Positions 9,073-19,808 of a DNA stretch of 64,000 nt are shown one piece after another; within the stretch, counting starts at the first letter, position 1, and each line of letters begins with the position of its first letter. Origin of the DNA: Pelagimonas sp. (GTDB lineage Bacteria; Pseudomonadota; Alphaproteobacteria; Rhodobacterales; Rhodobacteraceae); assembly GCA_025210455.1 (NCBI GenBank), contig JAOARQ010000044.1:1-64000 (forward strand), given 5' to 3'. The notes under the pieces were generated by a model. That model did not search any database. It had not been told where the DNA came from and was given only the letters and a program-made list of their open reading frames with translations. The position numbers and the translations under genes are program-made.

Positions 9073-9671
9073 TGGTCTTTGCCTTCTATCTTTTCGCGAT
9101 TGGTTTGATCACGGGGGGCCTGTTTACGGTTGTCAGCCGCAATCCAGTGCATTCGGTCTTGTGGTTGATCCTGGCTTTCCTGTCAGCCGCAGGGCTGTTC
9201 GTGCTGATGGGCGCGGAATTTGTCGCGATGCTGCTTATTATCGTCTATGTGGGCGCTGTTGCGGTGCTTTTCCTGTTTGTTGTCATGATGTTGGATATTG
9301 ATTTCGCCGAATTGAAGGCAGGCATGGCGCAATATATGCCGATGGCCCTGCTGATCGGCTTGGTCATCCTTATGCAACTGGTAATGGCTTTCGGTGCCTG
9401 GGAGGCGTCAGAACTGGCAGCCGGTCAGCTTTCGGCGCCAACGCCTGGTGATGTGCACAACACGCAGGCACTTGGGCTGGTGCTCTATGATCAGTATTTC
9501 CTGTTGTTCCAACTGGCTGGCCTGATCCTTTTGGTAGCCATGATCGGGGCAATTGTGCTGACACTGCGCCATCGCGAGGATGTGAAACGTCAGGATGTCA
9601 TGGCGCAGATGTTCCGCGATCCCGTCGAGGCGATGGAGCTGAAAGACGTGAAGCCGGGGCAGGGCCTGTGA
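9069..9671 (+). CDS. nuoJ: NADH-quinone oxidoreductase subunit J
   Basis: Membrane subunit of complex I with five predicted hydrophobic helices in 200 residues. The conserved helix-3 region ([20 protein letters not shown]), which carries the pi-bulge in known structures, is intact. The start overlaps the preceding decarboxylase-like gene (ATGA). The hydrophilic C-terminus (about 175-200) is normal. Confidence 0.95.
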   Translation: MMVFAFYLFAIGLITGGLFTVVSRNPVHSVLWLILAFLSAAGLFVLMGAEFVAMLLIIVYVGAVAVLFLFVVMMLDIDFAELKAGMAQYMPMALLIGLVILMQLVMAFGAWEASELAAGQLSAPTPGDVHNTQALGLVLYDQYFLLFQLAGLILLVAMIGAIVLTLRHREDVKRQDVMAQMFRDPVEAMELKDVKPGQGL

Positions 9672-9705
9672 GACTGACGCTGCGCATAGCTTTGGGATTT
9701 GGGAT

Positions 9706-9903
9706 ATGAAAGAGCTTTTAACATATGTGCTCTCTCCCGCGGGGCTGGCGCTTTACGCCATGTTCTGGGCCGTCAAGCTTGTCTTTGGGGCATGGATCCT
9801 GCGGCGCATTTCGGGATTTCTTCCCGATGTGATCACAGATTGGCTCGGAGATAGATTGAGTGCGTTGAAATCACGCGCAGGGCTCCGCAGCAGTGCGGAA
9901 TAG
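9706..9903 (+). CDS. Small membrane protein between nuoJ and nuoK
   Basis: A 65-residue protein with one hydrophobic stretch (about residues 10-34) and a basic, amphipathic C-terminus (DRLSALKSRAGLR). No family recognised. It lies 34 bases after nuoJ and 82 bases before nuoK, on the same strand and flanked by genes of one complex. The ribosome-binding site is weak (GGGATATG context), so the call rests on position and on the membrane-protein-like composition. Confidence 0.5.
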   Translation: MKELLTYVLSPAGLALYAMFWAVKLVFGAWILRRISGFLPDVITDWLGDRLSALKSRAGLRSSAE

Positions 9904-9985
9904 ATATTGCCCCGCAATGGGGCAGGTTGGGGCGCATTCCTGACCGAAAAGAAGTGAAACGGGTTAAGCCCCGGAGGGACGAACG

Positions 9986-10291
9986 ATGATACCTTTGGAA
10001 CATTACCTGACGGTGGCGGCAGCGCTGTTCGTCATCGGGATTTTCGGGCTCTTTCTGAACAGGAAGAACGTGATCATCCTGCTGATGAGCATCGAACTGA
10101 TGCTTTTGGCGGTGAACATCAATCTCGTGGCGTTCTCAACCCATCTGGGGGATCTGGCTGGGCAGGTGTTTACCCTGTTTGTCCTGACCGTTGCCGCCGC
10201 CGAGGCTGCGATTGGTCTGGCGATCCTTGTCTGTTTCTTCCGCAACCGCGGCACCATCGCCGTGGAAGATGTCAACGTGATGAAAGGGTAA
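9986..10291 (+). CDS. nuoK: NADH-quinone oxidoreductase subunit K
   Basis: A small three-helix membrane subunit of complex I, 101 residues, the usual length. The segment [15 protein letters not shown] contains the conserved glutamate of helix 2, and [14 protein letters not shown] carries the helix-3 glutamate used in proton transfer. GGAGG lies just upstream of the ATG. nuoL starts 4 bases after its stop. Confidence 0.97.
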   Translation: MIPLEHYLTVAAALFVIGIFGLFLNRKNVIILLMSIELMLLAVNINLVAFSTHLGDLAGQVFTLFVLTVAAAEAAIGLAILVCFFRNRGTIAVEDVNVMKG

Positions 10292-10295
10292 GGCG

Positions 10296-12422
10296 ATGGA
10301 GAAGATCATTCTCTTTGCTCCGCTTGTGGGCAGTCTCATCGCCGGGTTCGGCTGGCGCTGGGTGTCGATCAAGGGGGCACAGTTTGTCACGACAGGCCTG
10401 CTGTTTCTGGCCTGTATTCTGAGCTGGATCACATTTTTCAGCCATGGCTCAGAGGCCGAACATATTCAGATCCTGCGCTGGATTGAATCGGGTACGCTCA
10501 GCACTGACTGGTCAATTCGTCTGGATCGCCTGACCTCGATCATGTTGATCGTGGTCACATCCGTATCCGCGCTCGTGCACCTGTATAGCTTTGGATATAT
10601 GGCGCATGATGAGAACTTCAAGGAAGGCGAAGAAAGCTACCGCGCCCGGTTCTTTGCCTATCTGTCGTTCTTTACCTTTGCCATGTTGATGCTGGTGACA
10701 TCCGATAACCTCGTGCAGATGTTCTTTGGCTGGGAAGGCGTGGGGGTCGCATCTTACCTGTTGATTGGGTTTTACTATCGCAAACCAACCGCCAATGCCG
10801 CCGCGATGAAGGCCTTTGTGGTGAACCGTGTTGGTGATTTCGGCTTTGCATTGGGCATCTTTGGGCTGTTCATGCTGACCGATAGCATCAAGTTTGATGA
10901 CATCTTTGCCGCAGCACCCACCATCGCAGAAACCACGATTACCTTCCTTTGGGCAGATTGGAACGCGGCTGAGCTGCTGGCCTTCTTGCTGTTTGTCGGT
11001 GCGATGGGGAAATCGGCGCAGTTGATCCTGCACACCTGGCTGCCTGATGCGATGGAAGGCCCGACACCGGTTTCGGCGCTGATCCACGCGGCGACTATGG
11101 TAACCGCAGGGGTTTTCCTAGTCTGCCGCATGTCGCCACTTATGGAGTTTGCACCTTCTGCCACCAGTTTCATCACATTCCTGGGGGCAACCACTGCGTT
11201 TTTCGCCGCGACAGTTGGATTGGTGCAAAACGATATCAAACGCGTGATTGCATATTCGACCTGTTCGCAGCTGGGCTATATGTTCGTGGCGGCGGGTGTC
11301 GGGGTTTATTCTGTCGCGATGTTCCACCTCTTTACGCACGCTTTCTTTAAGGCGATGCTGTTCCTTGGCGCGGGTTCGGTGATCCATGGGATGCACCATG
11401 AGCAGGATATGCGTAATTATGGTGGTCTGCGGAAAAAGCTTCCGATCACCTTCTGGGCCATGCTGATCGGAACATTGGCGATCACGGGTGTCGGTATCCC
11501 GCTGACAACAATCGGTTTCGCGGGCTTCCTGTCGAAAGATGCGGTGATCGAAGCAGCCTATGCGGGCACAGATGGCGGCTATGCCTTCTGGATGCTTGTT
11601 ATCGCCGCGCTGTTCACATCGTTCTATTCATGGCGCCTGATGTTCCTGACATTCTGGGGCAAGCCACGTGGGAATAAACATACCCACGAACATGCGCATG
11701 AAAGCCCGATGGTCATGCTGATCCCCCTGGGGGTCCTGGCGCTGGGGGCGATTTTCTCTGGGATGATCTGGTACAACAGTTTCTTCGGCAAGACCGAGAA
11801 AGTCGCGGCCTTCTTTGGGGTGCCTTATCATGACGCCGCCGCCATGCACGGCGACGGTCATGAAGATCATGGGGATAATGACCACGGCAAGTCAGATGAC
11901 AAAGCCCATGATGATCATTCAGGTAAAGATGGTCATGCCAAGCCGCATTACGTGTTGGCCGGGAAACCTGGTGATGGCGCGATCTATGCCGCTGAAAACA
12001 ATGACGTCCTGAACGAGGCACATTATGTGCCTAAGCTGGTCAAATTCAGCCCATTCATTGCGATGATCATCGGGTTTGCAACGGCATATTGGTTCTACAT
12101 CGTTAACCCCACGCTGCCGAAACGACTGGCGGAAAATCAGCCTCATCTCTACCGCTTTTTGCTGAACAAATGGTACTTTGATGAGATCTACGATTTCATT
12201 TTTGTCCAGCCATCCAAAGCCATTGGCCGCTTCCTGTGGAAACGCGGTGATGAGAATGTGATTGATGGGTCCATCAACGGGTTGGCCATGGGCATCATTC
12301 CGTTCTTCACGCGCCTCGCGGGTCGCGCACAATCGGGCTACATCTTCACTTATGCCTTGGCGATGGTGCTTGGTATCGCCGTCTTCATCACCTGGATGAC
12401 GCTCAGCGGAGGAGCGCACTAA
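10296..12422 (+). CDS. nuoL: NADH-quinone oxidoreductase subunit L
   Basis: The distal antiporter-like proton-pumping subunit of complex I, with the long lateral helix at the C-terminus. It has 708 residues, longer than the enterobacterial protein. Antiporter hallmarks are [19 protein letters not shown], the lysine/histidine segment [30 protein letters not shown], and the conserved helices near residues 300-340. Unusually, residues about 510-550 form a loop packed with His, Asp, Gly and Lys ([15 protein letters not shown] and on). The stop overlaps the start of nuoM by one base (TAATG). Confidence 0.97.
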   Translation: MEKIILFAPLVGSLIAGFGWRWVSIKGAQFVTTGLLFLACILSWITFFSHGSEAEHIQILRWIESGTLSTDWSIRLDRLTSIMLIVVTSVSALVHLYSFGYMAHDENFKEGEESYRARFFAYLSFFTFAMLMLVTSDNLVQMFFGWEGVGVASYLLIGFYYRKPTANAAAMKAFVVNRVGDFGFALGIFGLFMLTDSIKFDDIFAAAPTIAETTITFLWADWNAAELLAFLLFVGAMGKSAQLILHTWLPDAMEGPTPVSALIHAATMVTAGVFLVCRMSPLMEFAPSATSFITFLGATTAFFAATVGLVQNDIKRVIAYSTCSQLGYMFVAAGVGVYSVAMFHLFTHAFFKAMLFLGAGSVIHGMHHEQDMRNYGGLRKKLPITFWAMLIGTLAITGVGIPLTTIGFAGFLSKDAVIEAAYAGTDGGYAFWMLVIAALFTSFYSWRLMFLTFWGKPRGNKHTHEHAHESPMVMLIPLGVLALGAIFSGMIWYNSFFGKTEKVAAFFGVPYHDAAAMHGDGHEDHGDNDHGKSDDKAHDDHSGKDGHAKPHYVLAGKPGDGAIYAAENNDVLNEAHYVPKLVKFSPFIAMIIGFATAYWFYIVNPTLPKRLAENQPHLYRFLLNKWYFDEIYDFIFVQPSKAIGRFLWKRGDENVIDGSINGLAMGIIPFFTRLAGRAQSGYIFTYALAMVLGIAVFITWMTLSGGAH

Positions 12423-13975
12423 TGGGCAACTTACTTTCGATCGTCACTTTCCTGCCTGCGCTGGCGGCCGTTATTCTTGCGGTTTTCCTGCGTGGCAATG
12501 ACGAAGCGGCCGCGCGCAATGCCAAATGGCTCGCACTGGTGGCCACAGGTGCGACCTTTCTGATTTCACTGTTTATTCTGTTCCAGTTTGATCCCTCTGA
12601 CACCGGTTTCCAGATGGTGGAAGAGCGTGATTGGCTGCTGGGGCTGAAATACAAGATGGGTGTTGATGGGATCAGCGTGCTTTTTGTGATGCTGTCGACC
12701 TTCATGATGCCGATGGTGATTGCAGCCAGCTGGGGGGTAACCCACCGCGTCAAAGAGTATATGATCGCCTTCCTGGTGCTTGAAACCCTGATGCTGGGTG
12801 TCTTTATGGCGCTGGATCTGGTGCTCTTCTACCTGTTCTTCGAGGCCGGGCTGATCCCGATGTTCCTGGTGATCGGGATCTGGGGCGGGAAGAACCGCAT
12901 TTATGCCTCGTTCAAATTCTTTCTGTATACCTTCCTTGGCTCGGTCTTGATGCTGGTTGCCATGGTGGCGATGTTCACCGAGGCAGGCACAACCGATATT
13001 GAAATGCTGCTGACTTTCAACTTTGCCTCTGAAAGCTTTAGCATTCTTGGGATCCACATTCTGGGTGGTATGCAGACGCTGCTGTTCCTGGCCTTTTTTG
13101 CAAGCTTTGCGGTGAAAATGCCGATGTGGCCGGTGCACACCTGGTTGCCTGACGCGCACGTTCAGGCCCCAACCGCGGGGTCGGTTGTACTGGCTGCAAT
13201 CCTTTTGAAAATGGGCGGCTATGGTTTCTTACGGTTCTCGCTGCCGATGTTCCCGGTCGGTTCGGCGGTGATGACTGATCTGGTGCTGTGGATGTCGGCA
13301 ATTGCGATTGTCTACACGTCGCTTGTGGCGCTGGTGCAGGAAGACATGAAAAAACTGATCGCCTATTCCTCGGTGGCGCATATGGGATATGTCACCATGG
13401 GGATCTTCGCCGCTAATCAACAGGGGATTGATGGCGCGATCTTCCAGATGCTGAGCCATGGATTTATCTCGGGCGCGCTGTTCCTCTGCGTGGGCGTCAT
13501 CTATGACCGCATGCACACGCGCGAGATTGATGCCTATGGCGGTCTGGTGAACAGGATGCCGGCCTATGCGCTGATCTTCATGTTCTTTACCATGGCAAAT
13601 GTTGGTCTGCCGGGGACATCGGGCTTTATTGGTGAATTCCTGACACTGATGGGGATCTTCAAGGTGAACACCTGGATCGCAGCAATTGCCGCCACCGGGG
13701 TGATCCTGTCAGCCGCCTATGCGCTCTGGCTGTACCGTCGTGTGGTGATGGGGGATCTGATCAAGGAAAGCCTGAAAACGATCACCGATATGACCACGCG
13801 TGAAAAAGCCATCTTTGCACCGCTGGTTGCCATGACCATCTGGATGGGTGTCTATCCGGCACCAATTCTGGATCGCATCGGCCCATCCGTGGAAGCGCTG
13901 GTTGAACATTATGAAATGGCAGTGGCCAAGGCGGATCTGTCCGCCCCGGCACAAACTGCAACTGCTGGACATTAA
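12422..13975 (+). CDS. nuoM: NADH-quinone oxidoreductase subunit M
   Basis: Antiporter-like proton-pumping membrane subunit of complex I, 517 residues. Conserved features are [21 protein letters not shown] with the essential helix-5 glutamate, [20 protein letters not shown] with the helix-7 lysine, and the central [15 protein letters not shown] region. It starts within the nuoL stop (TAATG), so the two are translationally coupled; nuoN follows after 11 bases. Confidence 0.97.
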   Translation: MGNLLSIVTFLPALAAVILAVFLRGNDEAAARNAKWLALVATGATFLISLFILFQFDPSDTGFQMVEERDWLLGLKYKMGVDGISVLFVMLSTFMMPMVIAASWGVTHRVKEYMIAFLVLETLMLGVFMALDLVLFYLFFEAGLIPMFLVIGIWGGKNRIYASFKFFLYTFLGSVLMLVAMVAMFTEAGTTDIEMLLTFNFASESFSILGIHILGGMQTLLFLAFFASFAVKMPMWPVHTWLPDAHVQAPTAGSVVLAAILLKMGGYGFLRFSLPMFPVGSAVMTDLVLWMSAIAIVYTSLVALVQEDMKKLIAYSSVAHMGYVTMGIFAANQQGIDGAIFQMLSHGFISGALFLCVGVIYDRMHTREIDAYGGLVNRMPAYALIFMFFTMANVGLPGTSGFIGEFLTLMGIFKVNTWIAAIAATGVILSAAYALWLYRRVVMGDLIKESLKTITDMTTREKAIFAPLVAMTIWMGVYPAPILDRIGPSVEALVEHYEMAVAKADLSAPAQTATAGH

Positions 13976-13986
13976 GGGGGCGGGGC

Positions 13987-15429
13987 ATGATCTCGGCTGA
14001 TCTCAAAATCATCCTGCCGGAAATCCTGATTTCCGTTTACGCGATGCTAGCCCTAGTTGGCGCGGTCTATACCGGCAAAGACAAGCTGGCCTCGCTGCTG
14101 ACCTGGACCACCGCAGGGCTGTTCATTGCCATCGCGGCCTGGATAGGCCTGACTGGCCAAGGCGATAACGTCGCCTTTGGGGGCATGTTCAACGACGATG
14201 GATTTGCGCGCTTTGCCAAAATTGTCATTCTGGGATCCGCTGCTGCGGTTCTGATCATGAGCGAAGGCTACATGACGCGCCGCAATATGCTGCAGTTCGA
14301 ATTCCCATTGCTGATCGCTTTGGCGGCTGTCGGCATGATGATGATGGTCTCTGCGGGCGATCTCATGGCGCTTTACATGGGGCTTGAGCTGCAATCACTG
14401 GCGCTATACGTGGTGGCCTCTTTCCGGCGCGACAGTGTCAAATCCACCGAAGCGGGCATGAAATATTTTGTGCTGGGCGCGCTGTCATCCGGCTTGCTGC
14501 TGTATGGCGCATCACTGATCTATGGTTATGCGGGAACAACACTGTTCTCGGGCATCATTCAGACGGCATCTGAAGGGCATGTTTCCATTGGCCTGCTGCT
14601 TGGTCTGGTGTTGTTGATATCCGGCCTTGCCTTCAAGGTTTCGGCGGTGCCCTTCCATATGTGGACACCGGATGTATACGAAGGGTCGCCCACACCGGTG
14701 ACGGCGTTCTTTGCGACGGCGCCGAAAGTGGCAGCCATGGGGTTGTTTGCGCGCGTAATGTTCGACGCCTTTGGCAATGCAATTTCAGACTGGAGCCAGG
14801 TGATCGCGCTGCTGTCACTGCTGTCCATGTTCCTGGGGGCTGTCGCTGCTATTGGCCAGCGCGATATCAAACGCCTTATGGCCTATTCGTCGATCGCTCA
14901 TATGGGCTATGCGCTGATGGGATTGGCTTCGGGCACCGAATTTGGTGTACAATCCATGCTGATTTACATGGCAATCTACGTCACCATGAATATCGGCACC
15001 TTCGCTTTCATCATGTCGATGGAGCGTGATGGTCAACCGGTCTCTGACATCGAAAGTCTTGGCATGTATGCGTCGCGCGAACCGGGCAAAGCGCTGGCGA
15101 TGCTGGTTCTGCTGTTTTCGCTTGCGGGTGTGCCGCCGATGGTGGGATTCTTTGGTAAACTGTATGTTCTACGCGCCGCTTACGAAGGGGGGCTGGCCTG
15201 GCTGGCGATTGCTGGTGTGATCGCCTCTGTGATTGGGGCATTCTACTATCTGCGCATCGTCTACTTCATGTACTTCGGTGAGGATCGCGAAGATGCGCTG
15301 AACGGCGGTAAATCCCCTGTACTCTATGGGTTTTTGATGGCGTCTGCCACCATAATGGTGGTTGGGATGATCAATCTGTTTGGCATTGAAAGCCTTGCAG
15401 CAAGCGCGGCGGCGACCCTTGTCAACTGA
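13987..15429 (+). CDS. nuoN: NADH-quinone oxidoreductase subunit N
   Basis: Antiporter-like proton-pumping membrane subunit next to the NuoK/J/A core, 480 residues with about 14 hydrophobic helices. Motifs include [21 protein letters not shown] (helix-5 glutamate), [18 protein letters not shown] (helix-7 lysine) and [20 protein letters not shown]. It is the last complex I subunit in the run. GGGGGCGGGG precedes the ATG. birA follows 34 bases later without an obvious terminator. Confidence 0.97.
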   Translation: MISADLKIILPEILISVYAMLALVGAVYTGKDKLASLLTWTTAGLFIAIAAWIGLTGQGDNVAFGGMFNDDGFARFAKIVILGSAAAVLIMSEGYMTRRNMLQFEFPLLIALAAVGMMMMVSAGDLMALYMGLELQSLALYVVASFRRDSVKSTEAGMKYFVLGALSSGLLLYGASLIYGYAGTTLFSGIIQTASEGHVSIGLLLGLVLLISGLAFKVSAVPFHMWTPDVYEGSPTPVTAFFATAPKVAAMGLFARVMFDAFGNAISDWSQVIALLSLLSMFLGAVAAIGQRDIKRLMAYSSIAHMGYALMGLASGTEFGVQSMLIYMAIYVTMNIGTFAFIMSMERDGQPVSDIESLGMYASREPGKALAMLVLLFSLAGVPPMVGFFGKLYVLRAAYEGGLAWLAIAGVIASVIGAFYYLRIVYFMYFGEDREDALNGGKSPVLYGFLMASATIMVVGMINLFGIESLAASAAATLVN

Positions 15430-15463
15430 GTCTACATCCGGCAACACGGGCTTTGGCACCTAA

Positions 15464-16204
15464 ATGCCCTGGCCCTCTTCATATGGAAAACGTGTGCTGG
15501 CCGAAGTGGACAGCACCAATGCCGAAGCCGCGCGCATTGCGTCGCAGTTGCAAGGCCCTGAATGGATTCTGGGGCTATCACAAACGGCAGCCCGCGGACG
15601 GCGTGGGCGCGCGTGGTCGAACCCTGCGGGAAACTTTGCCGCGACACTGGTGATGAAACCAAGCGAAACCCCGGATCAGGTGGCACTGCGTTCTTTTGTT
15701 GCCTCGCTTGCGCTGTATGACACCTTTGAACACCTGACCGGCAGTGCTGTTGGCCTCTCGTTGAAATGGCCAAATGATGTGCTGCTGAATGGTGGCAAGG
15801 TTGCGGGCATTTTGCTTGAGAATATCGGCGGCATGAATGGCCATTTGGCGATCGGAATCGGTGTAAATCTGATTGCAGCCCCCGATCCCAGTATGGTCGA
15901 AGCCCGCGCCGTGCCCCCTGTGTCTGTGCTGCGCGAAACCGGGGTTCGTATCCTTCCCGAAGCATTTTTGAACACGCTTGCAGAATGCTATGCGCTGCGC
16001 GAAAGCAGTTTTGTGACCTATGGATTTGCCCCCACCCGCACCGCCTGGTTGGATCGTGCGGCACGCATTGGCGAGGTAATTACGGCACGTACCGGATCAG
16101 ATAGTCAGACTGGGACATTTGAGACGGTGGACGAAGCGGGTAATCTTGTCTTAAAGACCTCAAAAGGCCGCGTGGCAATTGCTGCTGCGGACGTGTTTTT
16201 CTAA
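15464..16204 (+). CDS. birA: Biotin--[acetyl-CoA-carboxylase] ligase
   Basis: Class I biotin protein ligase that activates biotin with ATP and attaches it to the biotin carboxyl carrier protein. It has 246 residues and no N-terminal DNA-binding domain, so it is an enzyme only and not the repressor form. Motifs: EVDSTNAEA at the N-terminus, the nucleotide/biotin loop ARGRRGRAWSNP (about residues 45-56), LKWPNDVLLNGGKVAGIL with the catalytic lysine, and GIGVNL. It follows nuoN on the same strand and precedes coaX by 10 bases. Confidence 0.93.
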   Translation: MPWPSSYGKRVLAEVDSTNAEAARIASQLQGPEWILGLSQTAARGRRGRAWSNPAGNFAATLVMKPSETPDQVALRSFVASLALYDTFEHLTGSAVGLSLKWPNDVLLNGGKVAGILLENIGGMNGHLAIGIGVNLIAAPDPSMVEARAVPPVSVLRETGVRILPEAFLNTLAECYALRESSFVTYGFAPTRTAWLDRAARIGEVITARTGSDSQTGTFETVDEAGNLVLKTSKGRVAIAAADVFF

Positions 16205-16214
16205 AGGTCTTGCC

Positions 16215-16991
16215 ATGCTGCTTGCCATTGATTGCGGGAACACCAATACGGTGTTCTCGATCTGGGATGGGGAAAAGTTTCTCTGCACCCTGCGCACTTC
16301 GACCCATCATTCGCGCACGGCGGATGCCTATTTCACTTGGTACTCTACACTTGTGAAACACTATGGCATTGAGGCGGATATTACCGATGTGATCATCTCA
16401 TCAACGGTGCCGCGCGTGGTGTGGAACCTGCGGGTCTTTGCGGATCGGTTTTTTGGCTGCCGCCCACTGGTTGTTGGTAAACCGGAATGCAAACTGCCCC
16501 ATGCGCCGCGTGTGGATCTGGGCACTGGCGTTGGCCCTGACCGGCTGGCCAATGCAGCCGGGGCCTTTGATCGCCATGGCGGTGATGTGGTTGTGGTGGA
16601 TTTTGGCACTGCCACCAACTTTGACGTTGTGGCCGAAGACGGGGCCTATGTTGGCGGGGTGATTGCACCGGGCGTAAACCTAAGCCTCGAAGCCCTGCAC
16701 CAGGGCGCTGCTGCCCTGCCGCATGTGGATATAAGCCAGCCGGAAAAGGTGATTGGCACCAATACGGTGAATTGCATTCAATCTGGCGTCTTTTGGGGCT
16801 ATGTGGGTCTGATCCGCGGCATCAAAGAAAAGATCAAAGCGGAATATGGCCGTCCGATGAAGGTGATCGGAACGGGGGGGCTGGCCCCGCTGTTTGCCAC
16901 GGGCGAACTGCTGTTTGACGAAATTGAAGATGATCTGACCATGCACGGTCTGACGGTCATCCACGCATATAATAAAGGCCTTGAGGCATGA
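16215..16991 (+). CDS. coaX: Type III pantothenate kinase
   Basis: Phosphorylates pantothenate in the first step of coenzyme A synthesis; the type III enzyme is of the ASKHA fold. It has 258 residues from ATG 16215, with AAAGG 8 bases upstream; the ORF can be extended 36 bases into birA without homology support. Motifs: phosphate-binding DCGNTNTVFSIW (residues 6-17), GPDRLANAAGA and VDFGTATNFDVV. The stop overlaps the start of rnj (ATGA). Confidence 0.95.
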   Translation: MLLAIDCGNTNTVFSIWDGEKFLCTLRTSTHHSRTADAYFTWYSTLVKHYGIEADITDVIISSTVPRVVWNLRVFADRFFGCRPLVVGKPECKLPHAPRVDLGTGVGPDRLANAAGAFDRHGGDVVVVDFGTATNFDVVAEDGAYVGGVIAPGVNLSLEALHQGAAALPHVDISQPEKVIGTNTVNCIQSGVFWGYVGLIRGIKEKIKAEYGRPMKVIGTGGLAPLFATGELLFDEIEDDLTMHGLTVIHAYNKGLEA

Positions 16992-18655
16992 GTAACGAGC
17001 GACTGATATATCTGCCTCTGGGCGGTGCCGGCGAAATCGGCATGAATTGTTATGTCTATGGCTATGGCAAACCCGGTGAAGAGCGGCTGATTGTTGTGGA
17101 TATTGGCGTGGCTTTTCCGGATATGGATGGATCACCGGGTGTTGATCTGATCCTGCCGGATATCAGCTGGCTGGTGGAAAACCGCAATCGTATTGATGCG
17201 GTGTTTGTCACCCATGCCCACGAAGACCACGTCGGGGCGATTGGCCATACCTTTGAACAACTGGGGGCCAAGGTTTATGCGCGCCCCTTCACGGCCAATA
17301 TCGCGCGCCACAAGCTGGCGGAATATGGCGTGGCCGGGGAAAGCGTGCGCACCTGCTCACCCTGGCCTGAGACCGTGACGGTTGGGCCCTTCAAGGTGGG
17401 CTTTTTGCCGATCTCGCACTCGATCCCGGAAAGCAGCGGTCTGGTGATTGATACCCCGGCAGGGCGCATTCTGCATTCGGGTGATTTCAAACTGGATGAG
17501 ACCCCGCTGGTTGGCGAAGCATGGGATCCGGATCTTTGGGCCGAGGTCTCTAAACCCGGTGTTAAGGCGCTGGTTGTGGATTCAACCAATGTGTTTTCCC
17601 GCAATCCCGGCCGATCTGAGGCAACAGTAGGGCCAGCGGTGCAGGATCTGGTGGCCAATGCCAAACAGATGGTGGTGGCAACCACCTTTGCCTCCAATGT
17701 TGCGCGGGTGAAAACCCTGGCCGAGGCGGGGGATCGCGCCGGGCGTTCAATTTGTTTGATGGGGCGCGCCATGCGCCGGATGATCGAAGCGGCGATTGAA
17801 ACCGGTGTTCTTACGAACTTCCCCAAGGTGGTCAGCACCGAAGATGCGCAGAATATTCCGCGCGAAGATCTGATGCTGATCGTGACCGGATCGCAGGGCG
17901 AACGCCGTGCTGCCAGCGCGCAACTGGCGCGGGGCAAGTTCAATGGGATCACCATGAAAGAGGGCGATACCTTTCTGTTTTCCTCAAAAACCATTCCCGG
18001 CAATGAAAAGGGTGTGATCCGCATTATCAACCAGTTCTCTGAGCAGGGAGTTGATGTCGTGGATGACAGCATGGGGGAATACCACGTTTCGGGCCATGCC
18101 AACCGCCCTGATCTGGAAACCCTGCAGGATGTTGTGAATCCGCAGATTGTCGTGCCCATGCATGGGGAACATCGCCACTTGCGCGAACACACCCGTCTGT
18201 CTCAGGGCAAGGGGCGTCAGGGTGTGTTGGCTGTGAATGGCATGATGGTCGACCTGACAGGCAATGCGCCGAAAGTATGCGACTATATCGAAACTGGACG
18301 CACTTATCTGGACGGGTCGGTGCAGATTGGCGCGCTGGATGGCATTGTGCGTGATCGTATCCGCATGGCGCTGAATGGGCATGTTCTGGTCACGGTGATC
18401 ATCGATGAAGATGATGAACCACTGGGCGAACCTTGGTGTGAAATCAAAGGTCTGACAGAAACCGGGCGCAGCAATGCACCGCTGGTGGATGTGCTGGAGG
18501 AGGATCTTTCACAGTTCATCGGTCGGGCAGGGGGCAAGACCCTGCGCGACGATGACAAGCTGGAAGAAGGGCTGCGCCGGATCGTGCGCCAATCCTGCCT
18601 GAATGAGATCGGTAAAAAGCCAGAAGTCACCGTGGTGGTTTCGCGGCTGTCCTGA
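16988..18655 (+). CDS. rnj: Ribonuclease J
   Basis: A metallo-beta-lactamase / beta-CASP ribonuclease with endo- and 5'-3' exonuclease activity in rRNA maturation and mRNA decay. It has 555 residues. The metal-binding HAHEDH signature is at residues 76-81; ISHSIPESS and a further HSGDFKLDETP supply other metal ligands; VSGHANRPD and VPMHGEHRH are beta-CASP motifs. The start overlaps coaX by 4 bases, making a birA-coaX-rnj unit downstream of complex I. It converges on the RTX-like gene with only a 2-base gap. Confidence 0.95.
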   Translation: MSNERLIYLPLGGAGEIGMNCYVYGYGKPGEERLIVVDIGVAFPDMDGSPGVDLILPDISWLVENRNRIDAVFVTHAHEDHVGAIGHTFEQLGAKVYARPFTANIARHKLAEYGVAGESVRTCSPWPETVTVGPFKVGFLPISHSIPESSGLVIDTPAGRILHSGDFKLDETPLVGEAWDPDLWAEVSKPGVKALVVDSTNVFSRNPGRSEATVGPAVQDLVANAKQMVVATTFASNVARVKTLAEAGDRAGRSICLMGRAMRRMIEAAIETGVLTNFPKVVSTEDAQNIPREDLMLIVTGSQGERRAASAQLARGKFNGITMKEGDTFLFSSKTIPGNEKGVIRIINQFSEQGVDVVDDSMGEYHVSGHANRPDLETLQDVVNPQIVVPMHGEHRHLREHTRLSQGKGRQGVLAVNGMMVDLTGNAPKVCDYIETGRTYLDGSVQIGALDGIVRDRIRMALNGHVLVTVIIDEDDEPLGEPWCEIKGLTETGRSNAPLVDVLEEDLSQFIGRAGGKTLRDDDKLEEGLRRIVRQSCLNEIGKKPEVTVVVSRLS

Positions 18656-18657
18656 CC

Positions 18658-19692
18658 CTATATCACCACGCGCGCCATTAGTTGCGGCGTGGTGAAATCA
18701 CTTAGGTTCAACCCGTTTTCCAGGGTGACACGGCCGACCAATTCACGGATTTCGCCATCGACTGTGAACACCTCAACGGTGTTGGTGCTGTCATCCCGTT
18801 CGATTTCGACGTCGAGGTCGGGAATGACTGCGGTTGCATTGCTATACCCTTCGCCGCTGCGCCCATAGAGCGACACGACAATCTCGTCTTCGGTGGGGTT
18901 GAAATCTTCGATGGCGATTGGGTCAAACGGGGCTTCTGATTCATCCTGCGGATCGAAAAACAGAGTGATATCAAAGGTGTCTTCGCCTGCTCCCCCTGAT
19001 CCGGTGTCGCCTTCACCAAGGGACAGAATGTCGTCACCCGGTCCACCTTCCAATCGATCCGCCCCCATATCAGGCTGGACGAGGCCACGTTCGATGGCTG
19101 TGAGCGCGGCCAGTCGAATAACGGCCTGCCGCCCGGTGTTGACATCAAGCGACTGCTGAAGCGGGTGGCCTGTCAGATCGTCGATGGCCAGAAGCTCTTC
19201 GGTGCTGGTATTGAATTCGTCCCTCAGGAAGGTGTCAAATTCTTCAAAGGCAAAGGACGTGTCAAAGGCACCGATCAGAGCATCCGGTCCGCCGTTTCCG
19301 AACAGCGTATCTGCGCCTTTGTCACCAACCAGAACATCATCCGCATCGCCGCCAATCAGCGTGTCATCATCGCCGCGCCCTAAAATGCCGACACTTCGGT
19401 TGGTTTCAGGGTCAATCGTATCGGGATTTGGTGTGCCAAAGAACAGCGTGTTCTCAATGGTGTCGGTCATATCCGGGCCCGGGTTCGTATCGGGTGGGGG
19501 CGTATTGTCCGGTCCGGGTGTCGCGTCGGGCATCATTGTTGGCTGGTCCGGCGCCGTTGTGTTTTCTGGCGGCGGTGTTGCGTCGTCGGATGTATCGGAT
19601 GTGTCATCATCCGGGGTGGCATCAGCAGCCCCGGCGTCTGAAAGCCCCAGAAGCAACATGATCAAAATGGCGATGCCCGAAATCGCATCCAT
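18658..19692 (-). CDS. RTX-type calcium-binding protein
   Basis: A 344-residue acidic protein. A hydrophobic N-terminus (IAILIMLLLGLSDAGAADA) is either a signal peptide or a membrane anchor. A Pro/Asp/Thr-rich spacer runs to about residue 80. Hemolysin-type glycine/aspartate nonapeptides then appear in two places: about 100-140 (GRGDDDTLIGGDADDVLVG, KGADTLFGNGGPDALIG) and about 205-230 (GADRLEGGPGDDILSLG). An N-terminal signal is unusual for RTX proteins, which are normally exported by type I systems through a C-terminal signal; no type I exporter lies nearby. Possibly a surface calcium-binding protein. Confidence 0.8.
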   Translation of the reverse strand: MDAISGIAILIMLLLGLSDAGAADATPDDDTSDTSDDATPPPENTTAPDQPTMMPDATPGPDNTPPPDTNPGPDMTDTIENTLFFGTPNPDTIDPETNRSVGILGRGDDDTLIGGDADDVLVGDKGADTLFGNGGPDALIGAFDTSFAFEEFDTFLRDEFNTSTEELLAIDDLTGHPLQQSLDVNTGRQAVIRLAALTAIERGLVQPDMGADRLEGGPGDDILSLGEGDTGSGGAGEDTFDITLFFDPQDESEAPFDPIAIEDFNPTEDEIVVSLYGRSGEGYSNATAVIPDLDVEIERDDSTNTVEVFTVDGEIRELVGRVTLENGLNLSDFTTPQLMARVVI

Positions 19693-19808
19693 AGGATTGC
19701 CCCATCAATTTACAAAAATATGGAGCAAGCCTGACATTGTGGCGTTTTTGTGGCAAGGGCCGTTTTGAAAACAGTTTGGTTGGGTTTTGGCGACAAAGTG
19801 ACCTTTGG

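Noticed and set aside
17275-18192. 305-residue minus-strand ORF in rnj
   Set aside because: Shadow ORF of ribonuclease J; no recognisable motif.
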